Shown: in pieces, positions 8,717-16,643 of the stretch
Layout of the letters: the number at the start of each line of letters is the position of its first letter
Position numbering within the stretch: position 1 is the stretch's first letter
Source of the DNA: Actinomycetota bacterium
GTDB taxonomy: Bacteria > Actinomycetota > Actinomycetes > Streptosporangiales > Streptosporangiaceae
Reading direction: 5' to 3'
Assembly: GCA_003164955.1 (NCBI GenBank)
Contig: PLRW01000039.1
Coordinates: forward strand, 748 to 49,720
DNA length: 48,973 nt
Program-made: the position numbers and the translations under genes
The notes under the pieces: generated by a model
Told to the model about the DNA's origin: nothing
Databases searched by the model: none
The model's input: the letters and a program-made list of their open reading frames with translations, nothing else

Positions 8717-9171
8717 GAGCCGGGGGCCTGAACGCGGCGCGCGCCATCCAGGCTCGCGATGAGAGCCAGCAGATGACCTTCCGTGCGCGGCAGGTCAATC
8801 TCCAGCAGGTTCCGGAACCGGATGGCGATGCCGCGGAACTCGCTGGCTTCCTGATCGACCCGGTACTGCCAGAGGCGGATGCGCTCCAGTCGTTCCTCAG
8901 CCTCGCTGACCGCCCCGGCGTAGCCGGAGCAGTCGACCGGGCGGTCCTCCCCCGCGGCCGCCTGGGCGGCCCGGAACTGGCAGGCACCGAGTTCCGCGCG
9001 GGCCTGCTCCAGCCGGGATTGCCAGCGGCCGGCCTTGGCCTCCAGTGACGCGCGGGTCGCCTCGATCCTGTCATCGCCCTGATCCACCATGTCACGCTGG
9101 GCACACCGGAACCGGACCAGCGCGTGATGGAGTTCCTTCAGCGCGTCGATGTCAGCGTGAATTCTGGTCAC
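8713..9171 (-). CDS. Coiled-coil protein of the FtsK-like operon
   Basis: 152 residues, almost entirely helical. A DIDALKELHHALVRF start is followed by a long coiled coil with RWQSRLEQARAELGAC, a short DCSGY turn, a second helix ERLERIRLWQYRVDQEASEF and a C-terminal LLEIDLPRTEGHLLALIASL helix. This antiparallel hairpin layout suggests a binding partner or scaffold rather than an enzyme. The GTG start at 9171 lies inside the coding end of the preceding gene (20-bp overlap), in the first unit of a 33-bp repeat. Family function unknown. Confidence 0.72.
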   Translation of the reverse strand: MTRIHADIDALKELHHALVRFRCAQRDMVDQGDDRIEATRASLEAKAGRWQSRLEQARAELGACQFRAAQAAAGEDRPVDCSGYAGAVSEAEERLERIRLWQYRVDQEASEFRGIAIRFRNLLEIDLPRTEGHLLALIASLDGARRVQAPGS

Positions 9172-9523
9172 GCTGGCTCACCTTGCGGCGTGAATCCTCG
9201 TCACGCCGTTTCGCCTCGCGGCGCGAACTCTCATCACGCCGGCTCACCCCGTAACCTACCTCCAGGTAGCCGCGGAGCTGCTCGATGAGGGCAGCGAGGT
9301 GCGCTTCGTGGGCTTCGGTCGCCGTCAGGTAGATCTCGATGCCCGGAGTGACCTCCTCTAATGCCTCGCCGAACAACTGGTACATGTCATCCCGCCAGAC
9401 GTCCCCGAGCTCACGCCAATGGCCCCGCATGGCCGCGAAGCTCTCGGCCAGGTCCAGGTTGAACTGGATGAGACGGGCCCTGAATTCTTGCAGCGCCTCA
9501 ATGTCGTTGATGACCCCAGCCAT
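9152..9523 (-). CDS. WXG100-like small helical protein with a charged repeat tail
   Basis: 123 residues. The first 85 form a helical hairpin: INDIEALQEFRARLIQFNLDL, then HWRELGDVWRDDMYQLFGEA, then a second helix ending LIEQLRGYL. The WRELGDVW turn between two helices resembles WXG100/ESX-type proteins, although the strict W-x-G is not present. The tail (about 95-123) is made of 11-residue repeats of Ser, Arg, Asp, Glu and Lys, encoded by three 33-bp DNA repeats. It lies 54 bp after the helical gene at 9578-10339 and overlaps the next gene. Confidence 0.68.
   Translation of the reverse strand: MAGVINDIEALQEFRARLIQFNLDLAESFAAMRGHWRELGDVWRDDMYQLFGEALEEVTPGIEIYLTATEAHEAHLAALIEQLRGYLEVGYGVSRRDESSRREAKRRDEDSRRKVSQRDQNSR
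9155..9253 (-). repeat. Three exact-period 33-bp repeats inside coding sequence
   Basis: Units at 9155-9187, 9188-9220 and 9221-9253 share a period of exactly 33 bp with scattered substitutions (each starts GCGYGAAY on the plus strand). They encode an 11-residue charged repeat at the C-terminus of the WXG-like protein. The first unit also supplies the GTG start and first codons of the next gene in a different frame. Confidence 0.85.
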
Positions 9524-9577
9524 GCAGATTCTCCTGTGTGAGACAACCTCGGCGATCTACTTCTGGCCTACCCCTGA

Positions 9578-10339
9578 TCACCTATAGAGACCCTCGAATT
9601 CAGCGGAAAGTTCATCGAGGCTCTGCTTAACGATATCCGGGTAACTTGCGACTCCGCCGGTGGCGATATGCTCGACCCGGCTGTCATACGGTACTTGGAT
9701 ATCCCGGCTCTTCATGATCGCGTGAATAGAGGCGGCCAGGGGCGGCAGGAGACGGTTAACCTTCGCATCCCGGCCCGCGAAGTCTGCTGGGACTTCACAC
9801 AGTATCGCCCGCAGCACATGGATGGTTCTCCTGATCTCGCCGGGCGGCATTATGTTACTGATACCGTGCAGCTGCCCTCGATAATTCTCCCATGCTGCCT
9901 TACCCAATTCGGCCCGCAGGTATGCAGCCGCGTTGTCTTCTCCGGCGGTGGCGAAGAACGCCGCCAGTCGCCGCACTTCATCCCAGTCGCCCCGGTCAAG
10001 GAGCATCCTGGCGAGGGCCACAGTAGCGCCGACCACCTTCGCCCAGAGCATGCCAGCGTCGGCGTAAGCGTCCAGGATCTGAGCTTGCCGGTCACCACCA
10101 TGCTCATGGGGAACTTCGGCGCCGGGCTCCGCCGCGAGGACGTGGATCTGCCCGGCGGTTTTCAGTAGCTCCCGGGTGAGCAGGAGAAGTTCCTCGCATT
10201 CTGCGGCCAGTTTTCCCGCTCGTTCCTGGTCCCCAGCCAGCAGGCAGTGAGCGACGATGGCCGGCCGGACCGCCTGGCGGAGGGCCAGGTAAGGGGACGC
10301 GGCCGTGGCCGGCGCGGCGGTACGTTCCTGCTCCGTCAT
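9578..10339 (-). CDS. Helical hypothetical protein coupled to the FtsK-like ATPase
   Basis: 253 residues, mainly alpha-helical, soluble, with no motif I recognise. The helices have a repeat-like look (LALRQAVRPAIVAHCLLAGDQERAG, AYADAGMLWAKVVGATVALARMLLDRGDWDEVRRLAAFF) suggestive of a TPR-like solenoid. The ATG at 10339 overlaps the ATPase stop as ATGA and is preferred over an open frame that extends 29 codons upstream inside the ATPase gene. It is second in the operon. A regulator or adaptor of the ATPase is plausible but unproven. Confidence 0.7.
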   Translation of the reverse strand: MTEQERTAAPATAASPYLALRQAVRPAIVAHCLLAGDQERAGKLAAECEELLLLTRELLKTAGQIHVLAAEPGAEVPHEHGGDRQAQILDAYADAGMLWAKVVGATVALARMLLDRGDWDEVRRLAAFFATAGEDNAAAYLRAELGKAAWENYRGQLHGISNIMPPGEIRRTIHVLRAILCEVPADFAGRDAKVNRLLPPLAASIHAIMKSRDIQVPYDSRVEHIATGGVASYPDIVKQSLDELSAEFEGLYR

Positions 10340-13110
10340 GCTGCGCTCCAGAAGGCACCCTGGGCGAAGGCCAGGAGGGATGCCATCGAGTACGGCTTGA
10401 ACTTCTCGACTTGTTCGATCGGCCACTCGGTTTCCCGGTACAGGGCGCGGTCGTCGTCCAGCCCGGCGGCGGCGGATACCCCCAGCAGCGAGTCGCTTTC
10501 CGCAGGTGACAACATGCGGAGTGCCGCACGCAGGCCGAAATGGGTGATGCCCGCCCGGCGGAGAGCCCGTTCGGCGGTGGAGTAGCTGTCGGTCCAGGCC
10601 ACCAGGTGAATGCCGACGTCCGGTCCTCGGTCGGCCAGGCGGATGAGACGGACCGAGGTATCGCTCAGCCGGCCGTAGTCGCCCTCGGCGAGCAGTTCCT
10701 GCCAGCGGTGCATCCCGGCGATGAGGAAAAACCGCTCAGGCTGGACGGTTCCGTCCGGGTCGGCCAGCCGGGCGTCCAGGTCGGCGATGACCGCGTCCAG
10801 CGCCGCCTCGGCCGTCCGGCGGTCAGCGATCCGCACCGGGTGAGGCAGGTTCCGCACCGGGGCGAAGAACCCGTGGAACGGCGACGACGGACGGGTGAAC
10901 TCGGCGATCGTGAACGAGACGTCCGCCGGGGAACACTGGACCGCGGCGCTGAGCAGGGTGGCCAGCAGCAGCCCATGACCGTGTTCCTCGCCGCCCACGA
11001 TGAGCAGGTTGGACCGGGTGTAACGCTCAAACGTCGCGGTGGTGGCGGGCTTGATCTCGATCGCCTCACCCAGCCACGCCTCCACGGCATCCCCCGGGGC
11101 CCGCCACGGGCGGGGCCCGGAAGCGAAGATGGCGCACGCGCGGTGGGCGGCGAAGTCCGCGGGCGCGTCGGGGTCGAAGCTGGCTGGTGGGGGGTACTCC
11201 CGGCCGGCCGCGAGCACCCGGATGACCCCGATCAGCTGCAGCCGCTCCCGGGTGGGCAGCATCGCGATCCGCATGACCGGGTTGGCGCCCTCGCCGCGGC
11301 GGTCGTTGTATATCGCGTCCCCCGCCCAGATCAGCTTGGTAGCGGCGTCGTTGCCCTCGCCGAGGATCGCCTGGGACACGCTCGGCTGCGTGCAGCCCAG
11401 GGCAATCCGCAGCGCCATCTGCTCATAGACAGGCCGCAGATATGCGGCCAGCTGGCCGCCGGGCGACTGGGTGGCGAACAGCAGATGCAGGCCGAACGCC
11501 GCGCCGCGTTTGGCGATGTCAGCCAGCAGGCGCGCGGCCTCTCTGGCGAGCCGGTCCTCCTCGCTGAACAGCACCTGGAACTCGTCCATGATCACCAATG
11601 CCCGGGGCAGCACCAGCCCGGTCTCCCGGCGGTAGTCGGGCAGGTCGGTGACCTTCGCCTCACGGCACAGCCGGGCCCGCCGGTCGATCTCGTCATGGAA
11701 GCGGCGCAGCATGCTCAGCCCGAACTCGCGGTCGGTACGAGAGGTGATGGCCCGGGCATGCGGCAGCCGTTCGGTCAGGTAGGCGTCGAACTCGACCTCC
11801 TTGAAGTCAAGCAGGTACAGCTCCAGTTCCTCCGGCGGGTACCGGAGGGCGAGCTGGCTGATCAGCACGTGCAGCAGGTTGGTCTTGCCCATCCGGACAT
11901 CCCCGCCGACCAGACCGTGGTGCACACCGCGGACGCCCATAACGAAGTGCTGCGGCTCACCCTTGCTGTCTACGCCGATCTGCACGTCCAGGCCGTCGGT
12001 GGTGACATGGGCCCAGCGCTGCGACGGGGGGATCGCGATCCGCGCGAAGGGAAGATCCCGTGAGGCGGAGCTGGCGGCAGCACCGACCGCGTCCAGCCAC
12101 GGGTTGGCGCGCGTCGCCGCCGGCATCTGGTCCGGCTCGATCACGGCCGGCCCGAAATCCGCGTCGTCCCAGGCAAGCCTCCCATGATCATCCAGGCCCA
12201 GGCTGGTCCCCGATGCGGTCAGGGCGGCCAGGTCGAAGCCCCGGGGCATCTCCAGCCGGGGGTCCAGCGTGGCGAGGACGTACAGGCCCGCTCTGGGCCC
12301 GTTGCCGGCCAGCTGGCCAAGCAGCTCCGCAGCCCGGTCGCTGACCCCGGCCGGAAAGCCGGCCAGGACCAGGACGTGGTAGGGAACCGTTGCCCCGGTG
12401 GCGCCCGCGTTGTAGGCCTCTACCGAGTCGTACACATTGGTCAGCCTCGTCTGGGTGACCTCCACGACGTGATCGGTCAGCTTCGCCAGCAGGGTTTCGA
12501 TGTCCGCCGGCCCGGCCGCGACCGCGTTCCCCACCCGCATCTGCGCTGGCAACCGCAGGAACGCACTCAGGTACCGGCCCTGCCCCACGGGATCGGCGAG
12601 CGCCAGCCGTAACGTGCCCGGCACGGTGGCTGCCGCCAGCCGCAGGGTGAGCGCCTGCAACAGCGATCGCGCCCCAGCTACGAACCCGCTTTCGGTGATC
12701 AGAAGATGACCGTGCCGGGCGAACCGCGCCACCGCGGGCAGGGGCGGCAGCCCCTTCCCCTGCGTCTTCCCCTGCGTCGCCCGCAGCACGCCGACCCGCA
12801 GCCCATCCGGCGGCGGTGCGTCCAGCGCAGGCTGATAGGTATCCCACGCCTGGTCATCGAAGCCGCCCAGCGCCCATGGATGCGCAGCCGTCAGCGCCGT
12901 CACGGCGCCGAGCAGATCGCGGCCGGCCGGGCCCCGGGACGGCCCGGCCGGCCGCCGTGTCCCTGTGCGCCAGGGTGGCTGGCCACACTCCTCATCCGCA
13001 GCGGTAACGCCGTCCAGGTAGTGCCGATGGTGGTCTCGCACCATCGCGGCCGACTCGGCCAGGGATGCGTGGGCATCCTGGATCTCCTGCTCGACCGACT
13101 CGATCGGCAT
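10336..13110 (-). CDS. Cytosolic FtsK/SpoIIIE-family ATPase with three ATPase-like domains
   Basis: 924 residues with no transmembrane segment. The middle domain (about 388-600) is a full FtsK/HerA-type motor: Walker A GGDVRMGKT (Lys409), LYLLDFKEVEF, Walker B LVIMDEF (Asp509-Glu510) and LLFATQSPGG. The other two copies are degenerate. Residues about 135-285 repeat the fold with LLITESGFVAGARSL, LVLAGFPAG and AGLYVLATLDP. About 700-860 repeat it with LLIVGGEEHGHGLLLA and VGIHLVAWTDS; neither keeps Lys/Thr of Walker A. Three tandem domains recall EccC of type VII secretion, but the membrane anchor is absent and the active domain is central. The N-terminal 60 residues form a coiled coil. It heads a five-gene operon with small helical proteins. 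Confidence 0.88.
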   Translation of the reverse strand: MPIESVEQEIQDAHASLAESAAMVRDHHRHYLDGVTAADEECGQPPWRTGTRRPAGPSRGPAGRDLLGAVTALTAAHPWALGGFDDQAWDTYQPALDAPPPDGLRVGVLRATQGKTQGKGLPPLPAVARFARHGHLLITESGFVAGARSLLQALTLRLAAATVPGTLRLALADPVGQGRYLSAFLRLPAQMRVGNAVAAGPADIETLLAKLTDHVVEVTQTRLTNVYDSVEAYNAGATGATVPYHVLVLAGFPAGVSDRAAELLGQLAGNGPRAGLYVLATLDPRLEMPRGFDLAALTASGTSLGLDDHGRLAWDDADFGPAVIEPDQMPAATRANPWLDAVGAAASSASRDLPFARIAIPPSQRWAHVTTDGLDVQIGVDSKGEPQHFVMGVRGVHHGLVGGDVRMGKTNLLHVLISQLALRYPPEELELYLLDFKEVEFDAYLTERLPHARAITSRTDREFGLSMLRRFHDEIDRRARLCREAKVTDLPDYRRETGLVLPRALVIMDEFQVLFSEEDRLAREAARLLADIAKRGAAFGLHLLFATQSPGGQLAAYLRPVYEQMALRIALGCTQPSVSQAILGEGNDAATKLIWAGDAIYNDRRGEGANPVMRIAMLPTRERLQLIGVIRVLAAGREYPPPASFDPDAPADFAAHRACAIFASGPRPWRAPGDAVEAWLGEAIEIKPATTATFERYTRSNLLIVGGEEHGHGLLLATLLSAAVQCSPADVSFTIAEFTRPSSPFHGFFAPVRNLPHPVRIADRRTAEAALDAVIADLDARLADPDGTVQPERFFLIAGMHRWQELLAEGDYGRLSDTSVRLIRLADRGPDVGIHLVAWTDSYSTAERALRRAGITHFGLRAALRMLSPAESDSLLGVSAAAGLDDDRALYRETEWPIEQVEKFKPYSMASLLAFAQGAFWSAA

Positions 13111-13337
13111 ACGGCACCCCTACGGTCAGCCTCCGGGGATCGACAACCCTGGCCGCCTGGGCATTCGCTTGGCTCCCGGCGGAGGGGTGTCCACATCAGC
13201 GCTGACGATCAAGAATTCCCGGAGAATGATCAGTTAGTTCCCACCTGATTCCCTTTCTCCGATCGTGCAGCGAGCGTGACATGCCGTCAACAGGGGACCC
13301 CATGCCGCCGTTTCCGGCGGCGGGACGGTCACCGACG

Positions 13338-14729
13338 TCAGGCGGGCGTCCCCGGGATGGTCGTGAACCCCTGGAAGTGGCCGTTGAGTACCTGCCCGAC
13401 CGTGGCCATCAGGTCAGCCTCGGAGAACGGCTTTTCCATCAGGGCCACGCCGGGGTCGAGCCTGCCCTGGGAGGCCAGGACAGGCCGGGCGTAGCCGGAC
13501 ATGAACATTACTTCGATCTCTGGCTTGATCAGCCGCATTTTCTCCGCGACCTCCTTGCCGAGCATGCGCGGCATGACCACGTCGGTGACCAGCAGGTGGA
13601 TCTCGCCCGGGTAGCCGCCGGCAATGCGCAGGGCATCCAGGCCGTTCGCTGCGGTGATCACCCTGTAGCCGTTGCGGGCGAAGATACGCCTGGTCACCTC
13701 GCGCAGCGCTTCCTCGTCCTCAACGATCAGGACGGTCTCTCCCTTCGGTGCCCGCTGGTAAGGCACGGACTCCGTGATCGGGATGACGGCCTCCGCGGTG
13801 ACGGGCAGCGTGATGGTGAAGGTCGTGCCCGCACCGGGTTCGGAGTAGATCCGGATGCTCCCGTCGGCCTGGGTGAGGATTCCGTAGACGGTGGCCAGGC
13901 CGAGACCGGTTCCGCCGCGGCCGGGCTTGGTGGTAAAGAACGGCTCGAATACGTGCTGCGCAACCTCGGCAGACATTCCGGTGCCGGTGTCGCTGACCCG
14001 CAGTCGCACGTTGCGGCCCTTGCGCGCCATAGACCCCCCGGCGATGGTGTCGGCGTCCACGGTGATGTTGCATGTGTCGATGGTCAGCGTGCCGCCAGCT
14101 GGCATGGCGTCGCGCGCGTTGACCGCGAGATTCACCAGCACCTGCTCCAGTTGGCCCGGGTCGGCCAGGATCGGCCAGAGGTTACCGGCGAGCGAGGTGA
14201 CCAGCTCGACGTGCTCTCCGATGGTCCGGCGCAGCATTTCCTCCACCGTTGTGATGACGTTGTCGAGGTCGAGAACCTGCGGCCGGATCACGTCGCGCCG
14301 GGCGAAGACGAGCAACTGGTGGGTAAGCCCGGCCGCCCGTTCGGCGGCCTTCTTGATCTGCGCGAGGTCGGCCCCGGCCGCTTTCAGGTGCGCGGCCGGT
14401 TCCGGGCCCGCCGCGGCCGTGGCGGCGGCGACTTCCTCGGAGACGAAGGAGACGTAGTTGAGGATCACGGCGAGCAGGTTGTTGAAGTCATGTGCGACCC
14501 CGCCTGCGAGCTGGCCGAGGCTCTCCAGGCGCTGAGCCTGCGCCTGCAATTGTTCCCTCCGTTCCAGAGCTTCCCGGGCCTTGCGGCGCGAGACGTCATC
14601 CGCCACCTCGGGCCGCTCCGGGGCCTCCCGGTCCGCGTGGCGCTCAGCGTCAGTCCCCGCCTCAGCCGTGTCCTCAGTCCGCCCGGGGGCCGCCTGCCCA
14701 TTCCCTGTCGGCTTGACCACGTCGACCAT
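13338..14729 (-). CDS. Hybrid sensor histidine kinase with C-terminal receiver
   Basis: 463 residues. A hydrophilic N-terminal stretch ends in DVSRRK, which looks like the tail of a PAS domain, then a short coiled coil leads to the HisKA box VAHDFNNLLAVI (phospho-acceptor His80). The catalytic domain has N box NLAVNARDAM, G1 DTGTGM, F box FEPFFTTK and G2 GTGLGLATVYG. A receiver domain follows with VLIVEDEEALRE, phospho-acceptor Asp383 in VTDVVMP and Lys433 in MEKPF. No sensor domain or membrane segment is present, so signals must come from a partner or a lost domain. The start has only a weak ribosome site. Its upstream region carries a striking set of inverted repeats. Confidence 0.9.
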   Translation of the reverse strand: MVDVVKPTGNGQAAPGRTEDTAEAGTDAERHADREAPERPEVADDVSRRKAREALERREQLQAQAQRLESLGQLAGGVAHDFNNLLAVILNYVSFVSEEVAAATAAAGPEPAAHLKAAGADLAQIKKAAERAAGLTHQLLVFARRDVIRPQVLDLDNVITTVEEMLRRTIGEHVELVTSLAGNLWPILADPGQLEQVLVNLAVNARDAMPAGGTLTIDTCNITVDADTIAGGSMARKGRNVRLRVSDTGTGMSAEVAQHVFEPFFTTKPGRGGTGLGLATVYGILTQADGSIRIYSEPGAGTTFTITLPVTAEAVIPITESVPYQRAPKGETVLIVEDEEALREVTRRIFARNGYRVITAANGLDALRIAGGYPGEIHLLVTDVVMPRMLGKEVAEKMRLIKPEIEVMFMSGYARPVLASQGRLDPGVALMEKPFSEADLMATVGQVLNGHFQGFTTIPGTPA

Positions 14730-14833
14730 CCCCAGACTGGCCGGAAGGCGCCTGCAGCGCCGAGCAGCCGATCAACACGCGTCGGGGCGCTCCGGGGTCG
14801 TTCCTCCCCCGGCCGAGGACCGACGCTAAGCCA

Positions 14834-14880
14834 AACTGTCACTTAAGGTTAAGTGTATTATACTCTAAGTAGTGACAGTT
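14834..14880. promoter_or_regulatory. Nested inverted repeats around a TATAAT box upstream of the histidine kinase gene
   Basis: AACTGTCACT (14834-14843) and AGTGACAGTT (14871-14880) are perfect 10-bp arms. Inside them CACTTAA-GG-TTAAGTG (14840-14855) forms a second perfect palindrome, and the minus strand carries a consensus TATAAT (14862-14857), reading toward the kinase gene 128 bp away. No good -35 is visible. The layout fits a strongly repressed or activator-dependent promoter. It could also serve the plus-strand YbjQ-like gene. Confidence 0.6.
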
Positions 14881-15014
14881 GCCGCCTACCTTCTCATCCG
14901 AGATGAGCGGCCCGTCACCTGGGAGAGGGCGGGTGACCGACGGGCAGGATCCTCGGTGTTCTCTACTATCCGCCGGCCTGCCAACTATTGCAGAGCGCAT
15001 CGCACCGTGCCACC

Positions 15015-15305
15015 ATGCACCGCATGCCGCGCTCGAGGAAAATCAGGACTTCTACTACCGAAACGATTCCCGGCCTTGATTATGCGGTGGACCGGCGCAT
15101 GATGACGTGGGGCTCGGGAAAAAATGTCGAAGACGCTGTCGGGGAAATGAAGGATTGGGCCGCCGAGCATGACTATGACGCCATTGTCGGCATCCGGCTG
15201 GAATCCGTTGCCGATGTTTCATCAAGCATAACCGGCATCGTAGAGACATCCATTTTCTGGATGGCATATGGCACCGCCATAGCCTTCAAGCCGCCATACC
15301 CTTAG
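15015..15305 (+). CDS. YbjQ-like (heavy-metal-binding family) small protein
   Basis: About 96 residues. The core TIPGLDYAVDRRMM, then a helix MKDWAAEHDYDAIVGIRLE, then a final strand WMAYGTAIAF follows the pattern of YbjQ/UPF0145 proteins (helix, A-D-A-x-V-G-[IV]-x, later YGTAV). Those proteins form pentamers of uncertain function. The start is uncertain: ATGs at 15015 and 15024 both lack a convincing ribosome site. It lies downstream of the inverted-repeat promoter region and is transcribed away from the histidine kinase. Confidence 0.65.
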   Translation: MHRMPRSRKIRTSTTETIPGLDYAVDRRMMTWGSGKNVEDAVGEMKDWAAEHDYDAIVGIRLESVADVSSSITGIVETSIFWMAYGTAIAFKPPYP

Positions 15306-15770
15306 CCGCCTGCGGCTACTGCCGCAGACCCCGGCGGCAGCCAGGGGTGATTCTTCCACGGAGCAGGGCCCCGATCAGGGTCCGCGGCTACCGCCGCTGG
15401 GCGGGCGGCGCGAGCCGGGTGAAGGGGAAAACCATGGCAGAGCCATGTCGTCCCGCCGTTCCGGTGGCTCCGGCGGGGCTGCGGCCGATGATGTTCCCGG
15501 GAATGGCCCGCGAGAGCCACTCGAACGCGGTTCGCGATGTGGCGCCCCGAGCGCCTTCCGTCCGGGCAGGTCGGAGACGAAGCCACCACCTCGCGGTAAC
15601 GGACCCGGATGGCCCGGTCCCGGTCCGGAGGGCGTGATTTTCTTCCAGTACCGATTACGGCGGCACCGATTATGGTCGGGCCGAGATTGGGGCGCGTCCG
15701 CCGGCGCCCCTACGCGTGCGGCCCCCGGAGGCCATCAGACCGCCGGGGGCCGCGCCGAGCGTGGCCGCGG
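15306..15770. other. Gap without a recognisable gene
   Basis: 465 bp. Short open frames occur on both strands but none has a ribosome site plus a protein-like composition, and none resembles a known family. The only structure seen is the terminator hairpin at 15718-15753. Confidence 0.6.
15718..15753 (-). terminator. Intrinsic terminator-type hairpin after the eqolisin gene
   Basis: GCGGCCCCCGG (15718-15728) and CCGGGGGCCGC (15743-15753) form perfect 11-bp arms with a 14-nt loop, 17 bp past the stop codon of the minus-strand peptidase gene. No T tract is present. Confidence 0.75.
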
Positions 15771-16631
15771 TTAGCTCCCTGCCTGCCAGGTGTTACTGAA
15801 ATCACCGGACCCGTCTATCGCGCTCGTGGAGTCCAGCTGGTCACCACTGCCGCCGGCCATGGTGATCGACGTCGGATTCATCGATCCCATCGAGGTCCCG
15901 TCGACGGTCGACCCGGAGTAGTTGATCGCGCCGAAATCGGCGAGCGGGAGCGGGCCCGACGACGAGGAGGGTGCCTCGGTGATGACCTCAGCGGAGGAGT
16001 CGGCCAGGCCGCTCCCGGTCTCGTTTTCGGTCTGGGTCCAGCCCTGGGTGCTGTCGGTCAGCTTCAGCGTGTAGTTGTTCCCGCTGACCGTGATCGACGC
16101 GCTCATGCTGTCGCCAGGTGCGACCGGATTGGTGAAGTACACCGGGTCGGCGGGATACATCTCATACCAGCCGTAGTAATCCGGTGACCCGCCGTCGCAG
16201 TCCGAGTCGGTACCGGTCTGCTCGACGGAATTGCTGTTGTAACCGTCCAGGCCGACCCAGAAGGCGGCGTATTCGGTGCCGCCGTCGTTGCAGGTGGCGG
16301 CGGGCTCCGTCCAGCTGGACGAGACGCTGTTGAAGGCGTTGCCGGAGCCGGTCACCGCGTAACCCGACCAGTTGGTGCTCGTCGTGCCGTTCCTGACGCC
16401 GTGCGCGGCGGCGGATGAGCCGGTGTGCTGTTTGACCAGGCCGCCAGGCTGGAATCCGCCCACCGCGCCGCCGGGACGGGTGTGCGTAGTGCCGGGGTGC
16501 GTGGCGGCCGTGGCAGCGTTGGCGCTGCCGGCTGCCGCTCCCAGCGGGCCCAGTGTCAAGGCGGCGACCGCCAGCGGGATGCGCCAGCGCGAAATCGAAC
16601 GTCCTCCAGGGATGTGCCAGCGGGAGTTCAT
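15771..16631 (-). CDS. Secreted G1-family (eqolisin) glutamic peptidase
   Basis: 286 residues. A Sec signal peptide (basic start, hydrophobic core IPLAVAALTLGPLGAAAG, likely cleavage after SANA) is followed by a Gly/Thr-rich linker and a beta-rich domain. The family blocks are STNWSGYAV, AAFWVGLDGY, SVEQTGTDSDC (catalytic Gln), YGWYEMYP and SSAEVITEAP (the region of the catalytic Glu). Eqolisins are acid-active endopeptidases best known from fungi, with scattered bacterial members. TTAGGAG (16637-16643 on the minus strand) supports the ATG. Family assignment is strong; acid activity is inferred from the family. Confidence 0.9.
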   Translation of the reverse strand: MNSRWHIPGGRSISRWRIPLAVAALTLGPLGAAAGSANAATAATHPGTTHTRPGGAVGGFQPGGLVKQHTGSSAAAHGVRNGTTSTNWSGYAVTGSGNAFNSVSSSWTEPAATCNDGGTEYAAFWVGLDGYNSNSVEQTGTDSDCDGGSPDYYGWYEMYPADPVYFTNPVAPGDSMSASITVSGNNYTLKLTDSTQGWTQTENETGSGLADSSAEVITEAPSSSSGPLPLADFGAINYSGSTVDGTSMGSMNPTSITMAGGSGDQLDSTSAIDGSGDFSNTWQAGS

Positions 16632-16643
16632 GCATACTCCTAA

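Noticed and set aside
9155..9253. Possible CRISPR-like array
   Set aside because: Three adjoining 33-bp units without spacers, in frame inside a coding region; a coding tandem repeat, not CRISPR.
9152..9523. Calling this a true ESX substrate (EsxA/EsxB type)
   Set aside because: The turn reads WRELGDVW rather than W-x-G, the protein has an added charged tail, and no ESX membrane components are nearby, so only WXG-like is justified.
15347..15774. Overlapping plus-strand ORFs of 96 and 109 codons
   Set aside because: Pro/Arg/Gly-rich, no ribosome site, no family; they also run into the terminator of the eqolisin gene.
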